This document shows positions 55,270 to 63,048 of a DNA stretch of 64,000 nucleotides, one piece after another (position 1 is the stretch's first letter; every line of letters begins with the position of its first letter). Both the position numbers and the translations under genes were made by a program. The notes beneath the pieces were generated by a model. The model did not search any database and was not told the DNA's origin. It saw only the letters and a list, made by a program, of their open reading frames with translations. Origin of the DNA: Pseudomonadota bacterium (lineage in GTDB: Bacteria > Desulfobacterota > Desulfobulbia > Desulfobulbales > JAGXFP01); assembly GCA_018823285.1 (NCBI GenBank), contig JAHJIQ010000003.1:124001-188000 (forward strand). Reading direction: 5' to 3'.

Positions 55270-56799
55270 ATGAACCGACAGAAGCAACCCTCAGTACTGC
55301 TCATCCATCCCCCGGTCGCCAAACCGGCGGAACCCCCCGCCGGGATCACCCGTCTTGCCGGGGCATTACGGGGAAACAACATCGCATGCCAATTGCTTGA
55401 TGCAAGTGTTGAAGGAATACTCTATCTCCTGAACAGTCCGCTCCCGGCCGATGACACCTGGAGTCTCCGGGCAATCAGGAACCGTGCCGCAAACATTGAG
55501 GCCCTTCGTTCTCCGGGACACTATCAGAACCGGGATCGCTACCGGAGGGCGGTGGCCGATCTGAACCGTCTGCTGGAAATTTACGGGAATGATCGAAACC
55601 TCACACTCAGCTTCAGCAACTATCAGGACCATGAGCTCTCACCCCTGAAAAGCTCAGATCTGTTGAGGGTTGCGAAGAAATTCGAGAATAATATTTTTTA
55701 TCCCTATTTCTCGGAACGTCTTCGGCAATTGATCGCCGGAAATTTACCGGAAATGATCGGGGTCTCCCTGAATTACTTGAGCCAGGCCCAGACCACTTTC
55801 GCCATGGTCGGTTTTCTGAAAACCAATTACCCGGATCTTCCGATTGTCATGGGCGGCGGACTGGTGACCTCCTGGCTCAGTAACCTCGACTGGCAAAACC
55901 CTTTCGAAGAACTTGTCGACCATCTGATCGCCGGACCGGGAGAAGGGCCTCTTTTAAAATTGCTGGGGGTCGAACCCGGCCCGTCTCTCCTTCCCCCTGA
56001 TTTGACTGATCTGCCGCTTGACCAATATCTTTCACCGGGCCTGATTCTGCCTTACGGTGCCGCCTCGGGCTGCTACTGGAACAGGTGCTCATTCTGTCCG
56101 GAGAAGGCTGAAAACAATCCGTACCTGCCCCTTGGCAACAAACGGGTCAGAAAAGAACTGGCCGGGCTGATCGATCACACAAAACCGGCGCTGATTCATT
56201 TTCTCGACAACGCCATCAGCCCTTCCCTGTTAAAAGATCTTGCCGCAGATCCGCCCGGAGTCAACTGGTATGGTTTCTGCCGTTTTGAAAAGCTTCTTGC
56301 CGACCCGGAGTTCTGCCATTCCCTTAAAAAATCGGGATGCGTGATGATCAAACTGGGCCTGGAATCCGGAGACCAGACAGTCCTTGATAAACTGGACAAA
56401 GGCATCAATCTCAAGATGGTTTCCATAATCCTCAACAATCTGAATGCAGCAGGAATAGCGACCTATATCTACCTTCTTTTCGGCACCCCGGCGGAAGACT
56501 ATGCCGCAGCCCGCAGAACGCTGGATTTTGTGGTTGACCACCACGACTGCATTACCTTTCTGAATCTGGCAATCTTCAACATGCCCATCGAGAGCCCTGA
56601 AGCCGGACACTTTGCCGTCAGGAATTCATACGATGGAGATCTGTCCCTGTATACCGAATTCCAGCATCCCGCCGGCTGGAACCGAAAAGAGGTGCGGAGC
56701 TTCCTCGACCGGGAGTTTAAGCGACACCCCATCATTGCGGAGATCATCCGTAATGACCCGCCTTTGTTTACTTCGAACCACGCACCGTTTTTCTGTTGA
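55270..56799 (+). CDS. Radical SAM enzyme with N-terminal cobalamin-binding domain
   Basis: 509 aa. The N-terminal half is a B12-binding-like domain (SVLLIHPPVAKPAEPPAGITR, GVSLNYLSQAQTTFAMVGFLK, PIVMGGGLVTSW). The radical SAM domain begins GAASGCYWNRCSFCPEKA, where the cluster cysteines are C268, C273 and C276: a C-X4-C-X2-C spacing instead of the usual C-X3-C-X2-C. Later motifs KLGLESGDQTVLDKLDKG (GGE-like) and YIYLLFGTPAE follow. Substrate unknown; members methylate or rearrange lipids, cofactors or peptides. ATG at 55270 with poor SD. Confidence 0.87.
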   Translation: MNRQKQPSVLLIHPPVAKPAEPPAGITRLAGALRGNNIACQLLDASVEGILYLLNSPLPADDTWSLRAIRNRAANIEALRSPGHYQNRDRYRRAVADLNRLLEIYGNDRNLTLSFSNYQDHELSPLKSSDLLRVAKKFENNIFYPYFSERLRQLIAGNLPEMIGVSLNYLSQAQTTFAMVGFLKTNYPDLPIVMGGGLVTSWLSNLDWQNPFEELVDHLIAGPGEGPLLKLLGVEPGPSLLPPDLTDLPLDQYLSPGLILPYGAASGCYWNRCSFCPEKAENNPYLPLGNKRVRKELAGLIDHTKPALIHFLDNAISPSLLKDLAADPPGVNWYGFCRFEKLLADPEFCHSLKKSGCVMIKLGLESGDQTVLDKLDKGINLKMVSIILNNLNAAGIATYIYLLFGTPAEDYAAARRTLDFVVDHHDCITFLNLAIFNMPIESPEAGHFAVRNSYDGDLSLYTEFQHPAGWNRKEVRSFLDREFKRHPIIAEIIRNDPPLFTSNHAPFFC

Positions 56800-57285
56800 C
56801 GGCACATCGGTCAAATATTACCCGACCTTTAATACGCATCGATGCCGGCTTAAAGCTGAGTTGAGCAGCTTGTCTGCTCGTACCGATTAGTGAAAGAATT
56901 TAATCTCTTGCTAAAATCTCAGAACCCGGTATGATGAGTCCAAATTTTGGTTATAAGTATCAGGTTTCACACACGTCATAATTCCTTCCACGTTGAGTTC
57001 CACTCTTCGTAATATGCCGTTACCAAAAATCTGCTGATCACTTAAGGAAGGTGCCAAGAATTAGGATTGTCGTGTTTTTCCTTGCGACATCAGGCACTGT
57101 TTGGATCTTTCTGCCTCCTTATCAGGCAAACAATCTGAATAGACACATTACGCTCCGTTCCTATACCGGACCCGGTTTGCGCAGGGCACAGCACAGATCT
57201 GTGATTGCCACGGGACCGGGTCATGAATATGGAGCAATCAAATCGCCAGGCATAAATATGCCGGGCAAAGCAAGAAGGTATTTCA
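56800..57285. other. Intergenic region with REP copy D; possible helicase 5' UTR
   Basis: The first part holds the REP unit (56850-56886). The rest, up to the DEAD-box start, has a GTG-started frame (57051-57296; MPRIRIVVFFLATSGTVWIF) with a signal-like start, but it overlaps the helicase and has no support. A long 5' UTR for the helicase, as in cold-shock RNA helicases, is possible. Confidence 0.4.
56850..56886. repeat. 40-bp REP-like palindromic repeat, copy D
   Basis: TTAAAGCTGAGTTGAGCAG, spacer, CTGCTCGTAC. Same inverted unit as copy C. The flanking GCCGGC-TTAAAG resembles the RAYT-coding context (RWRLIKAEL), so the unit may derive from the transposase gene itself. Confidence 0.8.
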
Positions 57286-58731
57286 ATGAGTTTTAAAAGT
57301 TTTAATTTTGACCAGAAGATCAACAATGGCATTCAGGCGTGCGGTTACACCGCACCTACCCCTATCCAGCTGGAAACAATTCCCCAGATCCTCAAAGGTC
57401 GCGACATCATGGGATTGGCACAGACCGGAACCGGCAAAACAGCCGCCTTTGTTCTGCCCATGCTGCAGAAACTGGTGAGCGGCCCCAGGCGCCAGGTTCG
57501 GGCAGTTATTGTCGCCCCCACCCGTGAGCTTGCCGAGCAGATTCATGAGAACATCGAAAAGCTTGGACGCCAGACCGGTTTGCGCAGTGTTTCGGTGTAC
57601 GGCGGAGTCAGCAAGGTCGGCCAGTTGAAATCGTTCCGAACGGGGGTTGAGATCATCGTCGCCTGCCCCGGCAGACTTCTCGATCATCTGGACAGCGGCG
57701 ATCTGAAGATTTCCGGAATCGAAATCCTGGTCCTGGATGAAGCGGACATGATGTTTGACATGGGCTTCCTGCCGGCCATCAAGCGGCTGTTGAAGTACAT
57801 GCCCAAGACGCGACAGAACCTGCTGTTCTCGGCAACCATGCCGGAGGCGGTAAAAAAACTGGCCGATTCGATCCTCGTTGATCCGGTTACAGTGCAGATC
57901 AATCACTCCAAACCGGCCGACACGGTTTCCCATGTCCTGTTCAATGTCGAGAAAAAGGGCAAAACCCCTCTCCTCAAATCACTGATGAAGGAAACGGAGA
58001 TGACCTCAACCCTGGTCTTCACCCGGACCAAATACGGGGCCAAGAACCTGGCCGTCACCCTGTTGAAAGAAGGGCACCAGGCCGTAGCCCTCCAGGGCAA
58101 CATGTCACAGAACAAACGCCGAGAGGCGATGGAAGGCTTCAAGAAAGGCCAGTACAATGTACTGGTTGCAACCGATATTGCTGCCCGGGGCATTGATGTT
58201 TCAGGGATTTCTCATGTCATCAATTATGATGTCCCGGATACCGTTGAAGCGTATACACACCGGATCGGCAGAACCGGTCGGGCTCAGTGCACCGGCGAAG
58301 CGATTACCTTCGCTGCTCGTGAAGACTTTCGATTTATCAAAGATGTTGAAAGCAACCTGAACAGCAAAATGCTCCTCAGGGAGACCCCGGAAAACGCCCG
58401 GTTCGAGAGCGAACCAACCGAGTTGCCGTCGGGAAATCGCCACCGACCCGCGCCGAAGAGAAATCAGGCAAGGGGCATCCGCAAACCCGCGAGAAATGCT
58501 GCCGCAAACCATGTGTTCAATTTTGCCACCAGTGACGGGAAACCGGAAAGAGACGAAAATTTCGCCGGCAAAACCTCCGGTCACCACAACCCATCCGCAA
58601 AGAAAACCTATGACCACAAAGGCGGTAAAGCGCAGCGTGGTCGCCGGTCGGCACCGATGGGGCTGGATTTTGTACCACGCGCCAGAAGACGCGGGCAAAG
58701 CAGCACCGCCCGCCCTCAGACGGAAAGATAA
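57286..58731 (+). CDS. DEAD-box ATP-dependent RNA helicase (RhlE type)
   Basis: 481 aa. The Q motif GYTAPTPIQLETIPQIL is followed by Walker A AQTGTGKT, PTRELAEQI, DEAD in VLDEADMMFDMGFLP, SAT in LLFSATMPE, VLVATDIAARGIDVSGISHV and HRIGRTGRA. The C-terminal 90 residues are basic and Pro/Arg-rich, a low-complexity RNA-binding tail. Members unwind structured RNA in ribosome assembly, mRNA decay or cold adaptation. SD weak. Confidence 0.95.
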   Translation: MSFKSFNFDQKINNGIQACGYTAPTPIQLETIPQILKGRDIMGLAQTGTGKTAAFVLPMLQKLVSGPRRQVRAVIVAPTRELAEQIHENIEKLGRQTGLRSVSVYGGVSKVGQLKSFRTGVEIIVACPGRLLDHLDSGDLKISGIEILVLDEADMMFDMGFLPAIKRLLKYMPKTRQNLLFSATMPEAVKKLADSILVDPVTVQINHSKPADTVSHVLFNVEKKGKTPLLKSLMKETEMTSTLVFTRTKYGAKNLAVTLLKEGHQAVALQGNMSQNKRREAMEGFKKGQYNVLVATDIAARGIDVSGISHVINYDVPDTVEAYTHRIGRTGRAQCTGEAITFAAREDFRFIKDVESNLNSKMLLRETPENARFESEPTELPSGNRHRPAPKRNQARGIRKPARNAAANHVFNFATSDGKPERDENFAGKTSGHHNPSAKKTYDHKGGKAQRGRRSAPMGLDFVPRARRRGQSSTARPQTER

Positions 58732-58768
58732 TCTGATGGCCGACAGTCGGCAGGATCAGCTTTAAATG

Positions 58769-58815
58769 CAAAGCGGAACCCGGGAATCATATCCTGCGTT
58801 CCGCTTTGTTGTTTT
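58769..58815 (+). terminator. Intrinsic terminator of the DEAD-box gene
   Basis: Stem CAAAGCGGAAC/GTTCCGCTTTG (58769-58779, 58798-58808) followed by TTGTTTT. Lies 37 bp after the helicase stop. Confidence 0.8.
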
Positions 58816-58883
58816 CCGGACTTCTCTCCCGCCAGGTCGACAATCATTCAAACTGCAAGATTCAGATGCAGATCAGAGCTACA

Positions 58884-59537
58884 TCAAACCGCATACCTGA
58901 AAACAGCAAAGTAATGACAAACAGTTCCCGTGATCACAAAAAGATGCCAGATAAAGTGGCCGTAGTGGAACCGCCAATCGGTCACATAAAAGTACACCCC
59001 TGCCGTATAGGATAACCCTCCGGCAAGCAACCAGAGAAAACCTTCCATTGGCATGCCGGCAAGCAAAGGCTTGATGGCAATAACGATCACCCAGCCCATC
59101 GACAGATACAGAATGGTGGAAAGAACCGGGTGCGACCCTTTGACAAACACTTTCAACGTCACCCCGATCAGAGCGATCCCCCAGATAATTCCGAAGAGCG
59201 TCCAGCCCCAAACGCCACGCAGCACACCAAGGGTGAACGGTGTATACGTTCCGGCGATTAAAAGAAATATAGCCGAATGCTCAATGACCCGGAAAATCCG
59301 CTTTGCCTTGCCCGCCGGCAACAGATGATAAAGAGCGGAAGCGAGGTAGAGTAAAATGATGGTTGCGGAGAAAATGCTTGCACCGACAACAGACCAGGCG
59401 TCTTCAGAACGGACTGCATTGCTGATGATAAATGGCGTGCCGACAAGCGCCGCGACGAGCGCGGCTCCATGACTGATGGTGTTGGATAGTTCTTCACCGC
59501 TTGACTGATTGCGGTCCGGATCTGTAGAGATACGCAT
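58884..59537 (-). CDS. Hemolysin III family membrane protein
   Basis: 217 aa, start at 59537 with SD GAGGAAC. Seven TM helices and the PAQR/HlyIII motifs ELSNTISHGAALVAAL, ASALYHLLPAGKAKRIFRVIEHSAIFLLIAGTYTPF and HFIWHLFVITGTVCHY are present. The three conserved His and Ser residues fit an alkaline-ceramidase-like zinc site. Haemolysis itself is not supported; the biological role is unknown. Confidence 0.93.
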   Translation of the reverse strand: MRISTDPDRNQSSGEELSNTISHGAALVAALVGTPFIISNAVRSEDAWSVVGASIFSATIILLYLASALYHLLPAGKAKRIFRVIEHSAIFLLIAGTYTPFTLGVLRGVWGWTLFGIIWGIALIGVTLKVFVKGSHPVLSTILYLSMGWVIVIAIKPLLAGMPMEGFLWLLAGGLSYTAGVYFYVTDWRFHYGHFIWHLFVITGTVCHYFAVFRYAV

Positions 59538-59622
59538 AGCAGTTCCTCTAAAACCTACTGGAAAAGATTTTTTCGAGATCGGGCTATTTTCACATTTATC
59601 TATTACTTCCGGATTCACACCC

Positions 59623-60306
59623 TTAATCGGACAACTTCTTTTTTCTATGACCTGCGTAAAGAGAGTTCATCCCGAAGGTTATGCCGATGATTGCGACAAG
59701 GAGGATCACCCATGTCCACCAGGGCAGGACATGGACGTTATCCCCCAAGATGACCATCATCAGGGTCATCGGCAGGATTCCTAATCCGGTGGTCCAGGAA
59801 AAGGTCCACCAGGATATCCTGGTCATTCCCGCACCGTAATTAATAAGATTAAAAGATATGATCGGGATGAATCGGCTGAGGAGGAGCGACATTGCTCCTT
59901 GGTCCTGCACCCACCGGTCAATTTTTTCGAGTTGGGATCGGTTGACTTTCCTGGCGACAAAAGGTCGGCCGTACCTTCTGGTCAGGCCGAAACTTGCATA
60001 CGCACCAAGCATGGCGCCAACCCAGGTGATCACCACGCCCCAGAATGGGCCGAAGACCATGCCGTTGGCAATGGTCAGGAATTCCGCCGGATACGGGATA
60101 AAAGAGTGGACGATCATCAACCCGATTGACCCCAATGCCCCCCAGGCGCCCAGCGAACGGATAAAATCGACAATTGTGGTCTTGTTTATTTGCAGGGCGG
60201 GGAACAACAGCTCGAGTACTGGACAAATATCGAAGTAGGAAAAACAAAGGAGGAACGCCGTCAGAACAGCAAGCGCGGCATAAAGTGGCAGGTATCTTTT
60301 CTTCAT
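59623..60306 (-). CDS. TVP38/TMEM64 (VTT-domain) membrane protein
   Basis: 227 aa from 60306 (MKKRYLPLYAALAVLTAFLL), a VTT/DedA-related protein. The core motif reads FIPYPAEFLTIANGMVFGPFWGVVITWVGAMLGAYASFGLTRRYGRPFV, followed by amphipathic helices and GAGMTRISWWTFSWTTGLG. Relatives work in lipid scrambling or membrane stress resistance. Weak SD; the TTG start at 60384 is an alternative. Confidence 0.9.
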   Translation of the reverse strand: MKKRYLPLYAALAVLTAFLLCFSYFDICPVLELLFPALQINKTTIVDFIRSLGAWGALGSIGLMIVHSFIPYPAEFLTIANGMVFGPFWGVVITWVGAMLGAYASFGLTRRYGRPFVARKVNRSQLEKIDRWVQDQGAMSLLLSRFIPIISFNLINYGAGMTRISWWTFSWTTGLGILPMTLMMVILGDNVHVLPWWTWVILLVAIIGITFGMNSLYAGHRKKKLSD

Positions 60307-61192
60307 TAGATCAACCGATGCTCGATCAATAGCGGTGCATGTGTTTTCATGGGCCGGTTCTCCTGAGTATAAAATCCGCAACACGTTGTAAGTCCGATAG
60401 CTGTTCAGCTGCCGGATACGAGAAGAACATGATCAGTCCTGTTCTTCCCGTCTGAACTCCTGCCGTTCCCCACTCTCTATTGATATACCCGAAATTATGG
60501 AGAAAAGGTTGCAAAGAAAAGGCTACTGATAATCTGCCTGTTGTCAAGAACCGGCGGCAAGCTCAAGAGAAGAAGGATGACGCCCACACCTTCATGAAAT
60601 GAAGACTCCATGGTTTTATGAATCATCAACTCCGATAACAATCTGGATATTCTGCGAACCTTGCGAGTGCTTGTGTAAGGGGGGGGGGCCAGCCGACAGC
60701 ATGTTAACTGTCGGCTGGCTCCAGTAGGAGGAAAGATAAAAAATCTAAAAGGGGAAGAAAGATTTTTTTATCCCTACAGGTGTCATCGTATCACAACCTC
60801 AACGCTTGAAGTCAAGAAAAAAATATATTTTTTATTATCAATAAAATCACACACTTAACTAAACGATGAAATGAATTACGAACTGGCGACACAGTTTTGT
60901 CGGTCAGGAATCAAAGCTGACAAATCACCCAACCGACGACTCCATGATAAACACCCACCTCCACTATCATTTCTTTTCTGACTATGTTAGAGTGGCACCC
61001 TTTTGTAAATTTTGACACAATAATTTCTATTTATTCCGGTCTCACAGGATATCAATCCACGGACAGCACACATCCTCTCGTCACGACTTTTGGTGGCGAG
61101 TCTGCTCTCCCCTGATCAACCGACCATGGATTGTAAGGCTTTTTTTTCATCCAGCCTGTGAAGCCACCAACCTCATGACTCAGGAGGACACT
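60307..61192. other. Intergenic region with a GC-rich hairpin
   Basis: About 890 bp without a supported gene. It holds the hairpin at 60688-60719, a run of ten G (60679-60688), an A/T dyad GATAAAAAATCT...AGATTTTTTTATC (60736-60773) and an AT-rich tract up to 61180. A long regulatory or leader region is possible; no regulator site was recognised. Confidence 0.5.
60688..60719. other. Perfect 12-bp hairpin next to a G10 run
   Basis: GCCAGCCGACAG-CATGTTAA-CTGTCGGCTGGC. No T-run follows on either strand, so it is not a standard terminator. Preceded by ten G and followed by GTAGGAGGAAAG, which resembles an SD with no matching gene. Confidence 0.55.
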
Positions 61193-61621
61193 ATGAGCCA
61201 GGCCAAAAACGGCGACACCGTCAAAATCCATTACACGGGAACCCTGCAGGACGGAACTATTTTCGATTCATCCGCCGGAAGGGAGCCTTTGGAGTTCATT
61301 CTCGGCAGCGGCCAGGTAATCCCCGGGTTTGATGAAGCCGTCAGTAATATGAAGAAGGGAGAAAGTAAAACCGTCACCATCCCCTCGGAAAAAGCATATG
61401 GCCCAAGAAATGAAGAGCTGGTGATGACTGCCCCCATCGACCAGGTCCCGCCGGACCTGAACCCGGAAGTGGGCCAGCAGCTCCAGCTGGGCGGCCCGGA
61501 AGGACAGGTGATCGTGGTCGAAGTCATTGAAATCAATGATCAGCATATCAAGCTTGATGCCAATCCGCCCCTTGCTGGAAAAGACCTGACCTTTGAAATC
61601 GAGCTGGTCGAAATCAACTGA
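61193..61621 (+). CDS. FKBP-type peptidyl-prolyl isomerase
   Basis: 142 aa from an ATG with SD AGGAGGAC. The FKBP core runs VKIHYTGTLQDGTIFDSS, LEFILGSGQVIPGFDEAVSNM, KGESKTVTIPSEKAYGPRNEEL and the C-terminal LDANPPLAGKDLTFEIELVEI. An insert-in-flap domain suggests the SlyD-like subgroup, but the His-rich metal-binding tail of E. coli SlyD is missing. Cis-trans isomerase and chaperone in protein folding. Confidence 0.94.
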   Translation: MSQAKNGDTVKIHYTGTLQDGTIFDSSAGREPLEFILGSGQVIPGFDEAVSNMKKGESKTVTIPSEKAYGPRNEELVMTAPIDQVPPDLNPEVGQQLQLGGPEGQVIVVEVIEINDQHIKLDANPPLAGKDLTFEIELVEIN

Positions 61622-61638
61622 CAGACCATCGGGAAAAG

Positions 61639-61896
61639 CTATTTCCGGCCGGCAATCAAGGCAAGTTTTGCTGAGCGGGACATCTTTTTAATCTGATTTT
61701 CTCTGCTGGCCGCTTCCGACCTGGATCCGGCCGGTTCAGAGTAGACAAGAGCCACCGGCCGTCGACCCTTCGTATATTTTGCACCCACATCCGAAGAGTT
61801 ATGCTCGGTAAGGCGCTTGTCTATATCGATGGTGATCCCGGTGTAAAGTGTATCATCATCGCAACGGACAATATAAACCAGCCATAAAGATTGCAT
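61639..61896 (-). CDS. GIY-YIG nuclease superfamily protein (UPF0213/YhbQ type)
   Basis: 85 aa from the ATG at 61896 with SD GGAAGGAAAGG. The motif set VYIVRCDDDTLYTGIT (GIY-YIG), DIDKRLTEHN and ALVYSEPAGSRSEAASREN is typical. Members are small DNA-processing endonucleases of unclear role. Convergent with the FKBP gene (17 bp between stops). Confidence 0.92.
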   Translation of the reverse strand: MQSLWLVYIVRCDDDTLYTGITIDIDKRLTEHNSSDVGAKYTKGRRPVALVYSEPAGSRSEAASRENQIKKMSRSAKLALIAGRK

Positions 61897-61993
61897 CCTT
61901 TCCTTCCCTGCCAGAAGTATCAATCACCAAGAGAAACCCACTCTCTCCGCTGAGGGCTTGATTCTAACCTGAATCTTGAACACCCTCAATCCG

Positions 61994-62011
61994 TGTAGGA
62001 TTTTTCCTACA
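61994..62011. promoter_or_regulatory. 18-bp dyad TGTAGGATTTTTCCTACA, site 2
   Basis: Lies 98 bp upstream of the GIY-YIG start (minus) and touches the terminator of the 62083 gene. Consensus of the three sites: TGTAGGAWWWYYCCTACA. Confidence 0.55.
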
Positions 62012-62056
62012 AAAAAAGGTGACGGGTAAATAATCAATATTTACCAGCCACCTTTT
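62011..62056 (-). terminator. Terminator of the 62083 gene
   Basis: Nested stems AAAAGGTG/CACCTTTT and GGTAAATA/TATTTACC with an A-run at 62011-62017 that gives the T-run on the minus strand. 27 bp after the stop. Confidence 0.8.
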
Positions 62057-62082
62057 ATAATTACACGGAAATAAGGATCTAT

Positions 62083-62346
62083 CTACCCATGCATGATCAT
62101 CGCCTCACCTTCGGTCACATTGGCTGAGTAGCAGGTCGGGCATCTGGCCGGAGCATCTTTACGCAACACTCCTCCGCAATTGCATTTGACGCTCCCGTCA
62201 ATGATCTGCATGATCATGTCGCTGAATATTTCATGTTCCTGGCCACAGGTGTCACAACGAAAAATCCTGCAGGTACTGCCTTTTGCGATCAGCAGGACAA
62301 AATCATGACCGCATTTCCCGCACACCCCTTTTGCCGAATAGATCAT
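62083..62346 (-). CDS. Small zinc-ribbon protein
   Basis: 87 aa, ATG at 62346 with SD GGAGGGGAG. Two CxxC pairs form one or two zinc ribbons: CGKCGHDF...CDTCGQEH and CNCGG...CPTC. The sequence has no TM segment. It could be a redox or nucleic-acid-binding adaptor; the family is not identified. A TGTAGG dyad lies about 150 bp upstream. Confidence 0.75.
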   Translation of the reverse strand: MIYSAKGVCGKCGHDFVLLIAKGSTCRIFRCDTCGQEHEIFSDMIMQIIDGSVKCNCGGVLRKDAPARCPTCYSANVTEGEAMIMHG

Positions 62347-62494
62347 AACACTCCCCTCCAGCGTTATCCAATCATCCAAGCGCTGCATCATTTCTACTGG
62401 CCGACAACCCGTCTGAGATAGGCGAGAATTTTACTCCAACAGAAAAACAAAGTCAATACAGTCAGTTAAGACACACAATACCGACAGATTACCA

Positions 62495-62512
62495 TGTAGG
62501 ATTTCCCCTACA
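62495..62512. promoter_or_regulatory. 18-bp dyad TGTAGGATTTCCCCTACA, site 3
   Basis: 149-166 bp upstream of the zinc-ribbon gene start. Matches sites at 24945 and 61994. Confidence 0.55.
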
Positions 62513-62625
62513 AGCCTGACAAACAGAAGCATTTATGCAACCGGGAAGTCACCGGAAACAGAATGTGAAACATTGAAAGAGTGTATAACCCGAGATTGGG
62601 GAACAGGGAAATAATCCGGAGAAAA

Positions 62626-62690
62626 GAAAACTGGCCCAGTTCCCAAAAATGAGAGAGAGGGAGAGAGAGTTGGGAACTGGGCCAGTTTTC
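62626..62690. other. 21-bp perfect hairpin with GA-rich loop, possible minus-strand terminator
   Basis: The arms 62626-62646 and 62670-62690 are perfect reverse complements, with key core CTGGCCCAGTTCCCAA, around a 23-nt loop of GAGAGAG repeats. On the minus strand the second arm is followed by TTTTCTTTT, so it may close a transcript coming from 63000. Confidence 0.65.
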
Positions 62691-62786
62691 GAGGGAGAGA
62701 AACTTATTCTATCACACTCAAAAGCCAAAAACCACCACAATGTGGTATTGTCTGAAAAAAAATCCCGCCGCCATGAAAAAAAAGAA

Positions 62787-62972
62787 TCAGGGTTGACGTG
62801 CACCCCTTTCATCCTCAGCAAGTCCGCTGGGGCTTTTCTGACCAATCCGATTTCGAAACGAACGGAGTGCACCCGGTATTGCGGCAAGAAACAGCCCACT
62901 CCGGATACAGATCATGACAACACCGGCTGCAGCCGTTGCCACCACCATTTTTTCTAAAAAACGGTTATGCAT
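62787..62972 (-). CDS. Possible small membrane protein
   Basis: 61 aa from the ATG at 62972: MHNRFLEKMVVATAAAGVVM, with one hydrophobic stretch (about 8-30) and a basic, Arg/Gly-rich C-terminus. No good SD. It lies between the ABC-F gene and the 21-bp hairpin, where a short distal gene is plausible. No family is recognised. Confidence 0.3.
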   Translation of the reverse strand: MHNRFLEKMVVATAAAGVVMICIRSGLFLAAIPGALRSFRNRIGQKSPSGLAEDERGARQP

Positions 62973-63048
62973 CAGGTTCTTCAAAATCCGGAAAAATTTG
63001 GTTCAGATGGACGGCAAGCCGCCTGCAGATAACTGAAATCTCACATTC

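Noticed and set aside
57051..57296. GTG-started 81-aa frame with signal-like N-terminus before the DEAD-box gene
   Set aside because: It overlaps the helicase start, has no convincing SD (GGAAG abuts the GTG) and no family resemblance. Kept only as part of a possible 5' UTR.
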